Positions 8,294 to 16,372 of a stretch of DNA of 64,000 nt are shown here, in pieces (within the stretch, counting starts at the first letter, position 1; each line of letters opens with the position of its first letter). The position numbers were made by a program, and so were the translations under genes. This DNA is from Gemmatimonadota bacterium (GTDB lineage: Bacteria; Gemmatimonadota; Gemmatimonadetes; Gemmatimonadales; GWC2-71-9). The DNA is taken from positions 62,001-126,000 of the forward strand of contig QHUK01000003.1 in the NCBI GenBank assembly GCA_003222085.1, read 5' to 3'. Under the pieces are notes generated by a model, which saw only the letters and a list, made by a program, of their open reading frames with translations, had not been told where the DNA came from and made no database searches.

Positions 8294-9030
8294 TGTCGCC
8301 CCTCCCGTCGACCGACGACACCCTGCTGTCGGTCGTCGTGCCGGCGTACAACGAGGCGGCGACGATCGAAGCCGTGCTGCGACAGCTCCAGCAGGTCCCG
8401 CTGCGGCTCGAGGTGATCGCCGTGGACGATGCGTCGACCGACGACACCGGCGCCATCCTCGACCGCCTGGTGGGCACCGGGCTCGTCCAGCAAGTGCTTC
8501 ACCATGAGACGAACCGCGGCAAGGGTGCGGCGCTCAGGAGCGGCATCGCCGCCGCCACCGGCCGGGTGATCGTGGCCCAGGACGCCGATCTCGAGTACGA
8601 CCCGGCGGAGCTGCCCCGCCTCCTCGCGCCCATCAAGGAGGGGCGCGCCGATGCGGTCTACGGCTCGCGCTTTCAGGGCGGCCCGCACCGCGTGTTGTTC
8701 TTCTGGCACGCCGTGGGCAACAACTTTCTCACGCTCCTCTCCAACATGTTCACGAATCTGAACCTCACCGACATGGAGACCTGCTACAAGCTGGTCCGGG
8801 CGGATCTCCTGAAGCGGCTGCCGCTCAGATCGGAGCGGTTCGGGATCGAAGTCGAGCTGACGGCCCGGCTCGCGCAGGCGGGCGCGCGCATCTGGGAGCT
8901 GCCCATCTCTTACAGCGGCCGGACGTACGCCGAGGGCAAGAAGATCACCTGGCGCGACGGATTGGCGGCGCTGTTTCACATCCTGCGGCACAACCTGTTC
9001 CCGCCGCGAGGCCAGTGGCGGAGCCGGTGA
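8293..9030 (+). CDS. family 2 glycosyltransferase, polyprenyl-phosphate sugar synthase type
   Basis: A 245-residue GT-A-fold enzyme from the ATG overlapping the methyltransferase stop; the longer track ORF is upstream read-through. It has the GT2 signature SVVVPAYNEAATIE, the nucleotide-sugar acids VDDAST, and DADLEYDP as the metal-binding DXD-like region. VYGSRFQGG and the later DMETCYKLVRADLL are typical of DPM1-like/undecaprenyl-phosphate glycosyltransferases. There are no transmembrane tails, so it is the short, soluble subtype. It would make a lipid-phosphate sugar donor, which is exactly what the GT-C proteins encoded downstream use. Confidence 0.88.
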   Translation: MSPLPSTDDTLLSVVVPAYNEAATIEAVLRQLQQVPLRLEVIAVDDASTDDTGAILDRLVGTGLVQQVLHHETNRGKGAALRSGIAAATGRVIVAQDADLEYDPAELPRLLAPIKEGRADAVYGSRFQGGPHRVLFFWHAVGNNFLTLLSNMFTNLNLTDMETCYKLVRADLLKRLPLRSERFGIEVELTARLAQAGARIWELPISYSGRTYAEGKKITWRDGLAALFHILRHNLFPPRGQWRSR

Positions 9031-11066
9031 CCGCCGGCGACGCCCGCCCGCACGGTGGCGGGCGCCTGCCGCCGCTCGCGGCCGCTGCCGTGCTCGCGGC
9101 GCTCGGCCTCGTCCCGCTCGCGAAGCTGCTCGGCGGCGGCGCGTCCATCCCCTGGTGGTCCGCGGCCGTGCAGGACTGGCTCGTCACGGGCACCGCCATC
9201 GTCCTCGCTGCGCTCGGACTCGGGCGCGTCGTCGGCGAGCGCGTCGACCGCTCGATCGCCAGATCGATCACCGTCGTACTCGGGCCGTCACCGCGCGCGT
9301 TCCAAGCCTTCCTTGCGCTGCTGGTCCTCGCGCTCACCGGCAGCTTCGCCGTTTACTGCTTCGCACGAGCGCCCTTTTCACAGGACGAGATGGCGCAGCG
9401 CTTTCACGCCCACGTCCTCCTCGCAGGCCGCCTCTTCGCGGCGGGCGAGCCACACCCGGAGTTCTTTTCCATCACCGGGGTGCTGGATCGGGCCGGGCGC
9501 TGGTATTCGATGTATCCGATCGGTGGTCCCGCGCTGCTCGCGGTGGGTGCGGCGCTGCACGCCACCTGGCTCGTGAATCCGGTCCTGACCGCCTTCACGG
9601 CCTGCGCGCTGTACCGGTTCGCGGCGGCCGCCTTCGGCGAAGGGCCGGGGCGGGCGAGCGCGCTCCTCTTCGCGCTGTCTCCGTTCGTCCTCATCATGGG
9701 GGCGAGCGAGATGAACCACGTCGGCGCACTCGCGCTGGCGACGCTGGCGCTGGCAGCGCTCCCGACGTGGGCCACGGCGCCACGCGGGAGCGCCGTGCTG
9801 GGCGCCGCGGCCCTGATCGGCCTGGGGGTCGGCGGCATGGCGACGATTCGGCCGCTCGACGCGGCGGTAGTCGCCGTCGTGATCGGTGTGTTTCAGCTCT
9901 CGGTGCTGCGGCGCGAGCGGAGCCGCGCCCGCTCGCTGGTGGTGCAGTTCGCCGTGGGCGCGCTGCCGGTGGCCTGCCTCCTGTACGTCAACGCCCGGAC
10001 CACGGGTCGTCCCCTGCTCTTCGCCTACGATGCGCTGTACGGTCCCGGACAGCGCCTGGGCTTTCACGTGGATCCCTTCGGCGTGCCGTACACGCCCCTG
10101 CGAGCGCTGACCCTGACGTCGGCCAACCTGATGCGCCTCGACCGCTACCTGTTCGAGTGGCCGCTGCCGGGGCTCGTGCCGATCCTCGCCGCGCTGGTCG
10201 CCCTGCGACGTCCCACGCGCTGGGACCTGTTGCTCCTCGGCTTGATCGGCGCTACGGTCGGCGCGTACGGTCTGTACTGGGCGGCGGACAGCTTCTTCGC
10301 GGGGCCGCGGTTCCTCTATACGGCCGTCCCCGCGTTCATCATCTTCGGGGCCCGAGCACCGGGGCTGGTCGCCGAGTCGCTTCCGCAGGGAGTGCCACGG
10401 CGCGCGACGCTGCTCGTCGTCCCGCTGTGCCTGTGCTACGCCTGGCTCACTCCCACCGGCGTCTCGAGCGTGCAGATGCGGGCGTACTACTATCACGTGG
10501 GGCGGACCAAGTTGAAGACCGACATCGCGGTGCAGGTGGAAGCCGCACGCCTGAGTCGCGCGTTGGTCTTCGTGCATGAGCCGTGGCGCGCGCGCCTCGA
10601 GGCGCGGCTGCGCGCCTTCGGCCTGGCGCCGAGCGAAGCCGGTCGCCTCCTGTCCAGCGCCGACGCCTGCCAGATCCAAACCGCGCTCGATGCCGAAGAC
10701 ACGCGAGCCCCCGACGACACCGCGGTCCGACACGCCCGCCTGCTCGACGCCACCCGTACCGCCGCGGCGGTGCACCCGGTCGGCGGCTTGCAGGCGGATG
10801 AGGCGATTTCGCTCGCGGAGGGCGCCGTCCTGACGGACGCGTGCCGACGGGAGATCGCGGCGGACGAGGGTGGAACCACGCCGTACGCGCCGTTCCTGGC
10901 CCTGGCGCGCTTCGATCCCGACGGCGCCCTCGGCGGGTCCGTGGTGTTCGCTCGAGACTTGGGACCGCGCAATGAGGTCCTACGGGCGCGCTTCCCCGAC
11001 CGTACGTGGTACCGATACCGACCGCGGGCGAGCGAAGACGACACAGCGGCAATCGTTCCTTACTAG
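9027..11066 (+). CDS. GT-C-like membrane glycosyltransferase
   Basis: A large polytopic protein (679 residues from the GTG in a GTGA overlap with the GT2 gene; the track start 9015 adds four residues). The first loop after an early helix carries FSQDEMAQRFHA, matching the Asp/Glu-containing loop of GT-C enzymes that use polyprenyl-phosphate sugars. About ten further hydrophobic helices follow, and the C-terminal 170 residues form a soluble, presumably periplasmic domain. The acceptor is unknown. Its coupling to a lipid-phosphate sugar synthase makes sugar transfer on the periplasmic side the best guess. Confidence 0.72.
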   Translation: MTAGDARPHGGGRLPPLAAAAVLAALGLVPLAKLLGGGASIPWWSAAVQDWLVTGTAIVLAALGLGRVVGERVDRSIARSITVVLGPSPRAFQAFLALLVLALTGSFAVYCFARAPFSQDEMAQRFHAHVLLAGRLFAAGEPHPEFFSITGVLDRAGRWYSMYPIGGPALLAVGAALHATWLVNPVLTAFTACALYRFAAAAFGEGPGRASALLFALSPFVLIMGASEMNHVGALALATLALAALPTWATAPRGSAVLGAAALIGLGVGGMATIRPLDAAVVAVVIGVFQLSVLRRERSRARSLVVQFAVGALPVACLLYVNARTTGRPLLFAYDALYGPGQRLGFHVDPFGVPYTPLRALTLTSANLMRLDRYLFEWPLPGLVPILAALVALRRPTRWDLLLLGLIGATVGAYGLYWAADSFFAGPRFLYTAVPAFIIFGARAPGLVAESLPQGVPRRATLLVVPLCLCYAWLTPTGVSSVQMRAYYYHVGRTKLKTDIAVQVEAARLSRALVFVHEPWRARLEARLRAFGLAPSEAGRLLSSADACQIQTALDAEDTRAPDDTAVRHARLLDATRTAAAVHPVGGLQADEAISLAEGAVLTDACRREIAADEGGTTPYAPFLALARFDPDGALGGSVVFARDLGPRNEVLRARFPDRTWYRYRPRASEDDTAAIVPY

Positions 11067-11084
11067 ATCCCAACCCCTAGGGCC

Positions 11085-12635
11085 ATGGCGATGCCGATCG
11101 TGGAGAAGCCGTTGACTGCCGAAGCTGCGGCCCGCCGCGCGGGCGTCGCCGCGGGCCTCGTGGCGCTCGCGGGCGGCGCCCTCACGCTCAACCACATGCT
11201 GCCGGGGGTGTTCTACGACGACGGGCTGTACGTCGGCATCGCGTACGCGCTGAGCCACGGCCTCGGCTACGCGCATGCGCACCTGCCCGGCTACCCGGCG
11301 GCCGTTCACTTCCCCCCGCTCTATCCTCTCGTCCTCGCCCCCTTCGTCGGCCTGCTGCCGCTGTCGGCGGCCGTGTTCGCGGCCAAGGTGCTCAACATCG
11401 GGCTCGGCGCCGTCGCGGCGGGCCTCATTGCCTGGTACGCGACCCGCGTGGAGTTGCTTGGCCCCGGAGCGCCCGGCTGGCTGCCCGCGGCGATCGTGGC
11501 CGGGGCCGCCGTCGCCCTCCCGACGCTGACGAGCCTCTGCGTACTCTTTTCCGAGCCGCTCTTCAGCGTGCTCCTCGCCCTCGCGATTATTCTCGCGGAC
11601 CGACTGCCGTCCAGGTGGTCTCCCGAAACGGGAGCGACGCTGGCCGGTGTCGCCGCCGCGCTCGCCCTGCTCACGCGAACGATCGGGGTCGCCGCGGGAG
11701 TGGGGATCGTCCTCCACCTGCTGGTCATCCGCCGCGCCCCGTGGCAGCGCGCCGCGCTCGCCGGCGCTCCCGTGTTCGTCGCGGCGCTCGGCTGGGGACT
11801 GTGGGTGGCGCGTCATCGCGGGGGGATCGATCCCGGGATGGCCACGAACTACGGGAGCTACTTCGAGGTCCTGAAAGGGGCGGGCCTCGGTGTCTTCTGG
11901 CCCAGCCTGCGTGAGTTACCACGCCCGCTCGGCGACCTGACGCTCTCGTGGTTGCCGGCCGCCGCGCTGTACTACGCATTCGCCGTGGCCGCCCTTGCGA
12001 TCCTGGTGTACGGGCTGGCCTTGATGGTCCGGCGGTCGAGCGTCGGGCTCACGTTGCTCTGTTACCTCGCCATTCTCGCCGTGTGGCCCTTCCCGGTCGA
12101 CCGGTTCGTCTGGGCGGTACTTCCGTGGCTGGGTCTCGCCTGGTTCGCGGCCGTGCTGCGCCTCTGGCAGGCCTCGACCCTCCAGCGGGTCCGGGTGCCC
12201 GTCGCGCTCGTAGCAGGGGCGGTGGCCTTCGGGTACGTGCAGCTCGAAGCACGGGGGCTCGCGACCCGCTCCTGGCGCGCCGCGCCCGCGTACGTCTCGG
12301 CGAGCGCCGGCGAGATGCTCCCATGGTTCGCGACGCTCCCCGCGGACGCGGTGATCGCCGCCGACTTCGAGCCCCTCATCTGGCTCAACACCGGCCGGCT
12401 GAGCGTGCCGTTCTACATCTATGGCTACCGCGGGCGCGAGGTGACCGCGCCGACTCCGGCCGAGCAGCGCGCCTATCTGGAGCGCCAAGGCGCGAGCTAC
12501 GTGATGATTTCCGGCTACGTATCCCAGTCGGTCCCCGAGTTGAACGCGCTCGTCCGGAGCTATCCGGGCTGGTTGACGATGGTCAAGCAATGGAGTGGCG
12601 GCCGCACGGTGTTCCGGGTGAACCGTGGATTCTAG
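11085..12635 (+). CDS. GT-C-like membrane glycosyltransferase
   Basis: A 516-residue polytopic protein, 18 bases after the preceding gene. The loop following the first helix reads PGVFYDDGLYVGIAYAL, with the paired acids expected of GT-C enzymes, and HFPPLYPLVLAP follows, a pattern seen in ArnT/PMT-like transferases. About ten hydrophobic segments are visible, with a C-terminal soluble stretch ending in GGRTVFRV. The final 11 bases overlap the next gene. Family placement beyond GT-C is uncertain. Confidence 0.75.
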   Translation: MAMPIVEKPLTAEAAARRAGVAAGLVALAGGALTLNHMLPGVFYDDGLYVGIAYALSHGLGYAHAHLPGYPAAVHFPPLYPLVLAPFVGLLPLSAAVFAAKVLNIGLGAVAAGLIAWYATRVELLGPGAPGWLPAAIVAGAAVALPTLTSLCVLFSEPLFSVLLALAIILADRLPSRWSPETGATLAGVAAALALLTRTIGVAAGVGIVLHLLVIRRAPWQRAALAGAPVFVAALGWGLWVARHRGGIDPGMATNYGSYFEVLKGAGLGVFWPSLRELPRPLGDLTLSWLPAAALYYAFAVAALAILVYGLALMVRRSSVGLTLLCYLAILAVWPFPVDRFVWAVLPWLGLAWFAAVLRLWQASTLQRVRVPVALVAGAVAFGYVQLEARGLATRSWRAAPAYVSASAGEMLPWFATLPADAVIAADFEPLIWLNTGRLSVPFYIYGYRGREVTAPTPAEQRAYLERQGASYVMISGYVSQSVPELNALVRSYPGWLTMVKQWSGGRTVFRVNRGF

Positions 12636-14127
12636 GCAGTCGGGTGTGCGCCTATACGGCGCCGTGGCCGTCGTCGCGGTGCTCGTGTATCTCGGCACGC
12701 TCTGGAATCAGTTCGCGCTGGATGACAACCAGATCGTCGCGTACAACGCGCTCGTGCGCCGCTTGAGCGGTGTCTGGCGAGCGTTCGCGTCTCCGTACTG
12801 GCCCCGCGAAATCGGGGGCGGCATGTATCGGCCGCTCGCGCTCGCTTCTTACGCCTTTGACTGGCAGCTTGGCGGGGCAGCCTGGTGGTTTCACGCGGTC
12901 AACGTCGCGTGGCACGCGGGAGCGAGCGTCGCGGTCGCGTGGCTCGCGCGGCGCTGGAGTGGTGACCTCGCGGCGCTCGCGGCCGGACTGGTGTTCGCGG
13001 TCCACCCGGTCCACGTCGAGGCCGTTGCCAACATCGTGGGACGCGCGGAGCTGATGGCCGCGCTCTTCGCGATCCTTTCTGTCTACGCGGCGCTGGCGCA
13101 CGATCGCCTGTGGTGGAGCGCGGCCGCGCTCGCCGCCGGCCTCCTGAGCAAGGAGAATGCGGTGGTCGCGCCCGCGCTCATCGCCTGGGGTTGGATGATG
13201 GAGATGGTGCCGCGGCCCTCGCGGCGGCGGATGGTCGCGTATGTGGCGACTTGGGCTGCGCTCGGCACCGTGTACGTCGTGGCGCGTTCGAGCGTGCTGG
13301 GCCACGAGCTGGTGGGCCGCGCCGCTCCGGTGTTCTTCGGCGCGTCTCCCGTTGCCGTCCGGCTGACGGCGGTGGCGGCGTTCGCCGACGTCGCGCGGCT
13401 GCTCGTATTTCCGCTGATGCTGCGCGCCGATTACTCGCCTGCCGAGCGCACCCTCGTCACTACTCCGCTCGACCCCCGCTTCGCGCTAGGGCTGCTGTGC
13501 GTCGCCGCGTGGGCCGCGCTCCTCTGGCTCGCCTGGCGACGCGGCCGCCGGCTCGAAGCGTTCGGGCTCGGCTGGATCGCGATCGCGTTCTTCCCGGTAT
13601 CGAACCTTGCCGTCCAAGTCGGAGTGCTTGTCGCGGAACGGGCGCTCTACCTGCCATCGGTCGGCCTCGCGTGGGCAGCGGGGGCGCTGCTCCGGGGCCT
13701 CGAGTCCCGCCGGCTCGCGTGGGTGCTGAGCCTGGTCGTCGTGGCCGGGGGCCTCCGGACCGCCGTGCGCGTCCCGGTATGGCGCGACCAACGGACCGTT
13801 GTGCTCAGCGAGGTGGCGGATTCCCCTCGATCGTTCGCCGGTCCGGCCCAGATGGTGGTCCTGGACCTCGTGGAGCATCAGCCGGCCCGGGCACTCGAAT
13901 CGTTTCGTAAGGCCACCGCGCTGACCGACCTCAAGCTGCGCTGGTTGTACGCGGCGGGGGCCGAGGCGGCGTTCGCCGCAGGGCAGGCGACCCTGGCCGA
14001 CTCGATCCTCGATAGTCTGGAGGCGGGGTGCCCCCGCTGCACGTCGTATTACCGGACGGCCGCCGCAATCGCAAGAACCCGCGGGTATCCGGCGGCCGCC
14101 GACTCGTTTCTCGCCCGCGCCAAATGA
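12625..14127 (+). CDS. TMTC-like (GT105-type) membrane mannosyltransferase homologue, copy 1
   Basis: A 500-residue membrane protein, GTG start overlapping the previous gene. The first loop is LWNQFALDDNQIV (GT-C acids), followed by MYRPLALASYAFD and then HPVHVEAVANIVGRAELMA. That last motif closely resembles the HPxHTEAVxGVVGRAELL of eukaryotic TMTC O-mannosyltransferases. LLSKENAVVAPAL and FPLMLRADYSPAE match further TMTC landmarks (the DUF1736 region). After about 11 helices there is a C-terminal helical segment resembling degenerate TPRs, as TMTC proteins have. It is a clear paralogue of the next gene. Protein O-mannosylation is a family-based inference; pilin is the obvious neighbouring candidate substrate. 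Confidence 0.78.
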   Translation: MDSRQSGVRLYGAVAVVAVLVYLGTLWNQFALDDNQIVAYNALVRRLSGVWRAFASPYWPREIGGGMYRPLALASYAFDWQLGGAAWWFHAVNVAWHAGASVAVAWLARRWSGDLAALAAGLVFAVHPVHVEAVANIVGRAELMAALFAILSVYAALAHDRLWWSAAALAAGLLSKENAVVAPALIAWGWMMEMVPRPSRRRMVAYVATWAALGTVYVVARSSVLGHELVGRAAPVFFGASPVAVRLTAVAAFADVARLLVFPLMLRADYSPAERTLVTTPLDPRFALGLLCVAAWAALLWLAWRRGRRLEAFGLGWIAIAFFPVSNLAVQVGVLVAERALYLPSVGLAWAAGALLRGLESRRLAWVLSLVVVAGGLRTAVRVPVWRDQRTVVLSEVADSPRSFAGPAQMVVLDLVEHQPARALESFRKATALTDLKLRWLYAAGAEAAFAAGQATLADSILDSLEAGCPRCTSYYRTAAAIARTRGYPAAADSFLARAK

Positions 14128-15632
14128 CTCCCAAGCGGATGTTTCTGACGGTCGCGCTGTGCGCCGTGGTCGTCTACCTCGGCGCCCTCTGGAATCGGTT
14201 CGCCCTGGACGACGTCCCGATCATCGCGTTGAACCCGCTCGTCGTCCACCCGTCGGGGCTGTGGCGGGCGTTCGCCGCTCCGTACTGGACCCCGGACCTC
14301 GGCGGCCACATGTACCGGCCGCTGGTGATCGCGGGGTTCGCCCTCGATGCGCTCGTGGACGGGACCGCCTGGTTCCACGCCGTCAACGTCCTGTGGCACG
14401 CCGGGGCTGCGGTGGCCGTGGCGGCGCTCGCCCGGCGCTGGGTGGACACGGCGGGCGCGCTCGTCGCCGGGTTGTTGTTCGCGGTCCATCCGGTGCACGT
14501 GGAAGCGGTCGCGAACGTCGTCGGCCGCTCGGAGCTCATGGCGACGCTGTTCACCGTGCTCGCCGTGTACGCGGGCGTGGCCCGTCAGCATCCCGGCTGG
14601 AGCGCCGCGGCACTCGCCTTCGGCTTGCTCTCCAAGGAAAACGCCGCCGTCGCACCCGCCCTGGTGGTATGGGCGTGGATGATCGGCCTCGACAGGCCCG
14701 ATCGGCGCCGCATGATCTCGCTGCTCGTCGGCTGGGTGGTCGTCGGGGCGGCCTACGCCGCGGTGCGCACGCTGGTGCGGCAGCCGTTCGGCGGGTACGC
14801 GAGCGTCGCGCCGATGTTCATCGGCCAATCTCCGCTCACGGTGCGCCTCACGGCGGTCGCCGCGCTGGCGGATGTCGTGCGCCTGCTCGTCTTCCCGCTC
14901 ACGCTGCGCGTGGACTATTCCCCGAACGAGCGCACCGCGGTGACGTCGCCCCTCGACTTCCGGTTCGCCCTCGGGCTGCTCTGGGCCCTGACGTGGGCCG
15001 CGCTGCTGCTCCTCGCGTGGAGGCGCGGGCGCAAGCTCGAGGCGTTCGGGCTCGGCTGGATCGGGGTGGCTTTCCTGCCGGTGGCCAACCTCCTCTATCC
15101 CGCGGGATTCTACGTGGCTGAGCGGACGCTCTACCTGCCGTCGGTCGGGCTGGTGCTGGCGGCGTCGGCCGCCCTCTCCCGCTTGCCGTCGGAGCGGCTG
15201 CGACTCGTGGCGGCCGTGCTCTGTCTCCTCGGGGGTGTGCGCACCGCCCTGCGAGTCCCAACGTGGCGCGACGATAACGCCGTCACGCAAAGCATCCTCG
15301 AAGACTCGCCGGACTCCTACGGGGGTCCGGTGCGCATGGCCGGGGTGTATCTCGACCGGCGCGAGCCCGCCAAAGCCCTGGCCGCGGTCCGCATCGCGGC
15401 CGGCATCATGCCCCGCGACCCGTGGGTCTACTCGATCGGGTCCGTGGCGGCGTTCGCCCTGGGCGACGCGCGAGCGGCCGATTCGCTCTTGGCCCGGCTC
15501 GAGCGCTTCTGCTCCGGCCCCTGCGCGGCCGGCTACTATCGCTATGAGGCGACGATGGCGCGGGCTCACGGCTACCCGAGGCCGGCCGATTCTCTGTTGG
15601 CCCGCGCGGGCCGCCTGGGGCTCCCGCAGTGA
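14124..15632 (+). CDS. TMTC-like (GT105-type) membrane mannosyltransferase homologue, copy 2
   Basis: A 502-residue tandem paralogue of the preceding gene, in an ATGA overlap with it (the track start at 14028 runs through the upstream gene). It repeats every landmark: LWNRFALDDVPII, MYRPLVIAGFALD, HPVHVEAVANVVGRSELMA, LLSKENAAVAPAL and FPLTLRVDYSPNE. The C-terminal 120 residues again look like two or three degenerate TPRs (REPAKALAAVRIAAG; ADSLLARLE). Two copies side by side suggest different acceptors or a heteromeric enzyme. It is the last gene before the pilin promoter. Confidence 0.8.
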   Translation: MTPKRMFLTVALCAVVVYLGALWNRFALDDVPIIALNPLVVHPSGLWRAFAAPYWTPDLGGHMYRPLVIAGFALDALVDGTAWFHAVNVLWHAGAAVAVAALARRWVDTAGALVAGLLFAVHPVHVEAVANVVGRSELMATLFTVLAVYAGVARQHPGWSAAALAFGLLSKENAAVAPALVVWAWMIGLDRPDRRRMISLLVGWVVVGAAYAAVRTLVRQPFGGYASVAPMFIGQSPLTVRLTAVAALADVVRLLVFPLTLRVDYSPNERTAVTSPLDFRFALGLLWALTWAALLLLAWRRGRKLEAFGLGWIGVAFLPVANLLYPAGFYVAERTLYLPSVGLVLAASAALSRLPSERLRLVAAVLCLLGGVRTALRVPTWRDDNAVTQSILEDSPDSYGGPVRMAGVYLDRREPAKALAAVRIAAGIMPRDPWVYSIGSVAAFALGDARAADSLLARLERFCSGPCAAGYYRYEATMARAHGYPRPADSLLARAGRLGLPQ

Positions 15633-15785
15633 GCGCGCTTGCGAGAGGGCGCCGGGGGTGCGTCGGTGGTCGTTGCGGTCGGCGAGGCGCCTTGCAAAAC
15701 ACCGGACTAAGCTCCAGACACCGGAGCGACGGTTGGACCTCCTCCACCTCCTCAACGCCTTACCACACAACGCCTTACAGTGCCT
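15633..15785. other. non-coding spacer with inverted GGAGG-type and CGCCTTAC repeats
   Basis: No convincing ORF. The stretch holds CCTCCTCCACCTCCTCAAC, a reverse-strand relative of the GGAGGTT arrays seen at 31029 and 42872, followed by three copies of CGCCTTAC/TGCCTTAC. It lies immediately upstream of the pilin sigma-54 promoter, where an activator-binding enhancer would be expected. Whether the repeats serve as one is unknown. Confidence 0.5.
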
Positions 15786-15796
15786 TACGCGACCCA

Positions 15797-15812
15797 GGGC
15801 ACGCGCTTTGCT
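15797..15812 (+). promoter_or_regulatory. sigma-54 (-24/-12) promoter of pilA
   Basis: GGGCACGCGCTTTGCT matches the consensus TGGCACG-N4-TTGCW at all but the first base. The invariant GG (15798-15799) and GC (15810-15811) are exactly ten bases apart. Transcription would start near 15823, giving a leader of about 63 bases before the pilin ATG. Sigma-54 control of the major pilin through PilS/PilR is well established in Pseudomonas and others, and pilS/pilR are in this locus. Confidence 0.8.
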
Positions 15813-15885
15813 TATCCCGCTTGCGGGACATTCCCGCTTAATGCCGTACGATTTCTGAGATGGACTTCAACGGGGGTACAGTCAG

Positions 15886-16296
15886 ATGAACCGCAAGGGT
15901 TTTACACTCATTGAGCTGCTGATCGTGGTGGTGATCATCGGCATCTTGGCCGCCATCGCGATCCCGAAGTTCGCCAACACCAAGGCGAAGGCGTACGTCG
16001 CCTCGATGAAGTCGGACCTTCGGAACCTGGTGACCGCCGAAGAGGCGTACTTCGCCGACTCGGTCAAGTACAGTGCCACGATCGCGTGCACCACGCCGCC
16101 GACCGCGGGCGCTGTCAACTTCTGCGTGACGACCGGCAACAACCTCGGGACCGTCGGCCTCGCGGCCGGTAACGGCGGTTGGAGCGTCACGATCACGAAC
16201 AACAACCTGCAGACGCCGTTGGTGACGTGCGCCATCTTCGTGAACACGGCGGCGCTCACTCCGGCGACCACGGAAGGCGCGCCCGCCTGTAACTAA
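15886..16296 (+). CDS. pilA: type IV major pilin
   Basis: A 136-residue class IVa pilin. The short basic leader MNRKG is followed by the prepilin peptidase cleavage site G|FTLIE. The +5 glutamate is present, and the N-terminal alpha-helix LLIVVVIIGILAAIAIPKF is typical. The globular part has two cysteine pairs (ACTT...NFCV, and VTCAIF...APACN), the last pair possibly forming the D-region disulphide. It is monocistronic in practice: a sigma-54 promoter lies upstream and a strong terminator lies 27 bases after the stop. It is probably the fibre subunit. The neighbouring TMTC-like enzymes make O-glycosylation plausible, as the C-terminal half is rich in Thr and Ser. Confidence 0.95.
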   Translation: MNRKGFTLIELLIVVVIIGILAAIAIPKFANTKAKAYVASMKSDLRNLVTAEEAYFADSVKYSATIACTTPPTAGAVNFCVTTGNNLGTVGLAAGNGGWSVTITNNNLQTPLVTCAIFVNTAALTPATTEGAPACN

Positions 16297-16323
16297 GCGG
16301 CGACCTTGCGGTGGCATTCGACG

Positions 16324-16355
16324 AGCGGCGGGGACTTCCCCGCCGCTTCGTTTTT
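16324..16355 (+). terminator. intrinsic terminator after pilA
   Basis: A perfect ten-base-pair stem (AGCGGCGGGG with CCCCGCCGCT) closes a four-base ACTT loop and is followed by TCGTTTTT. It ends only 17 bases before the next ATG, so the downstream kinase gene can be reached only by read-through or by another promoter I do not see. Confidence 0.9.
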
Positions 16356-16372
16356 ATGCCTATTCCAGCGCC

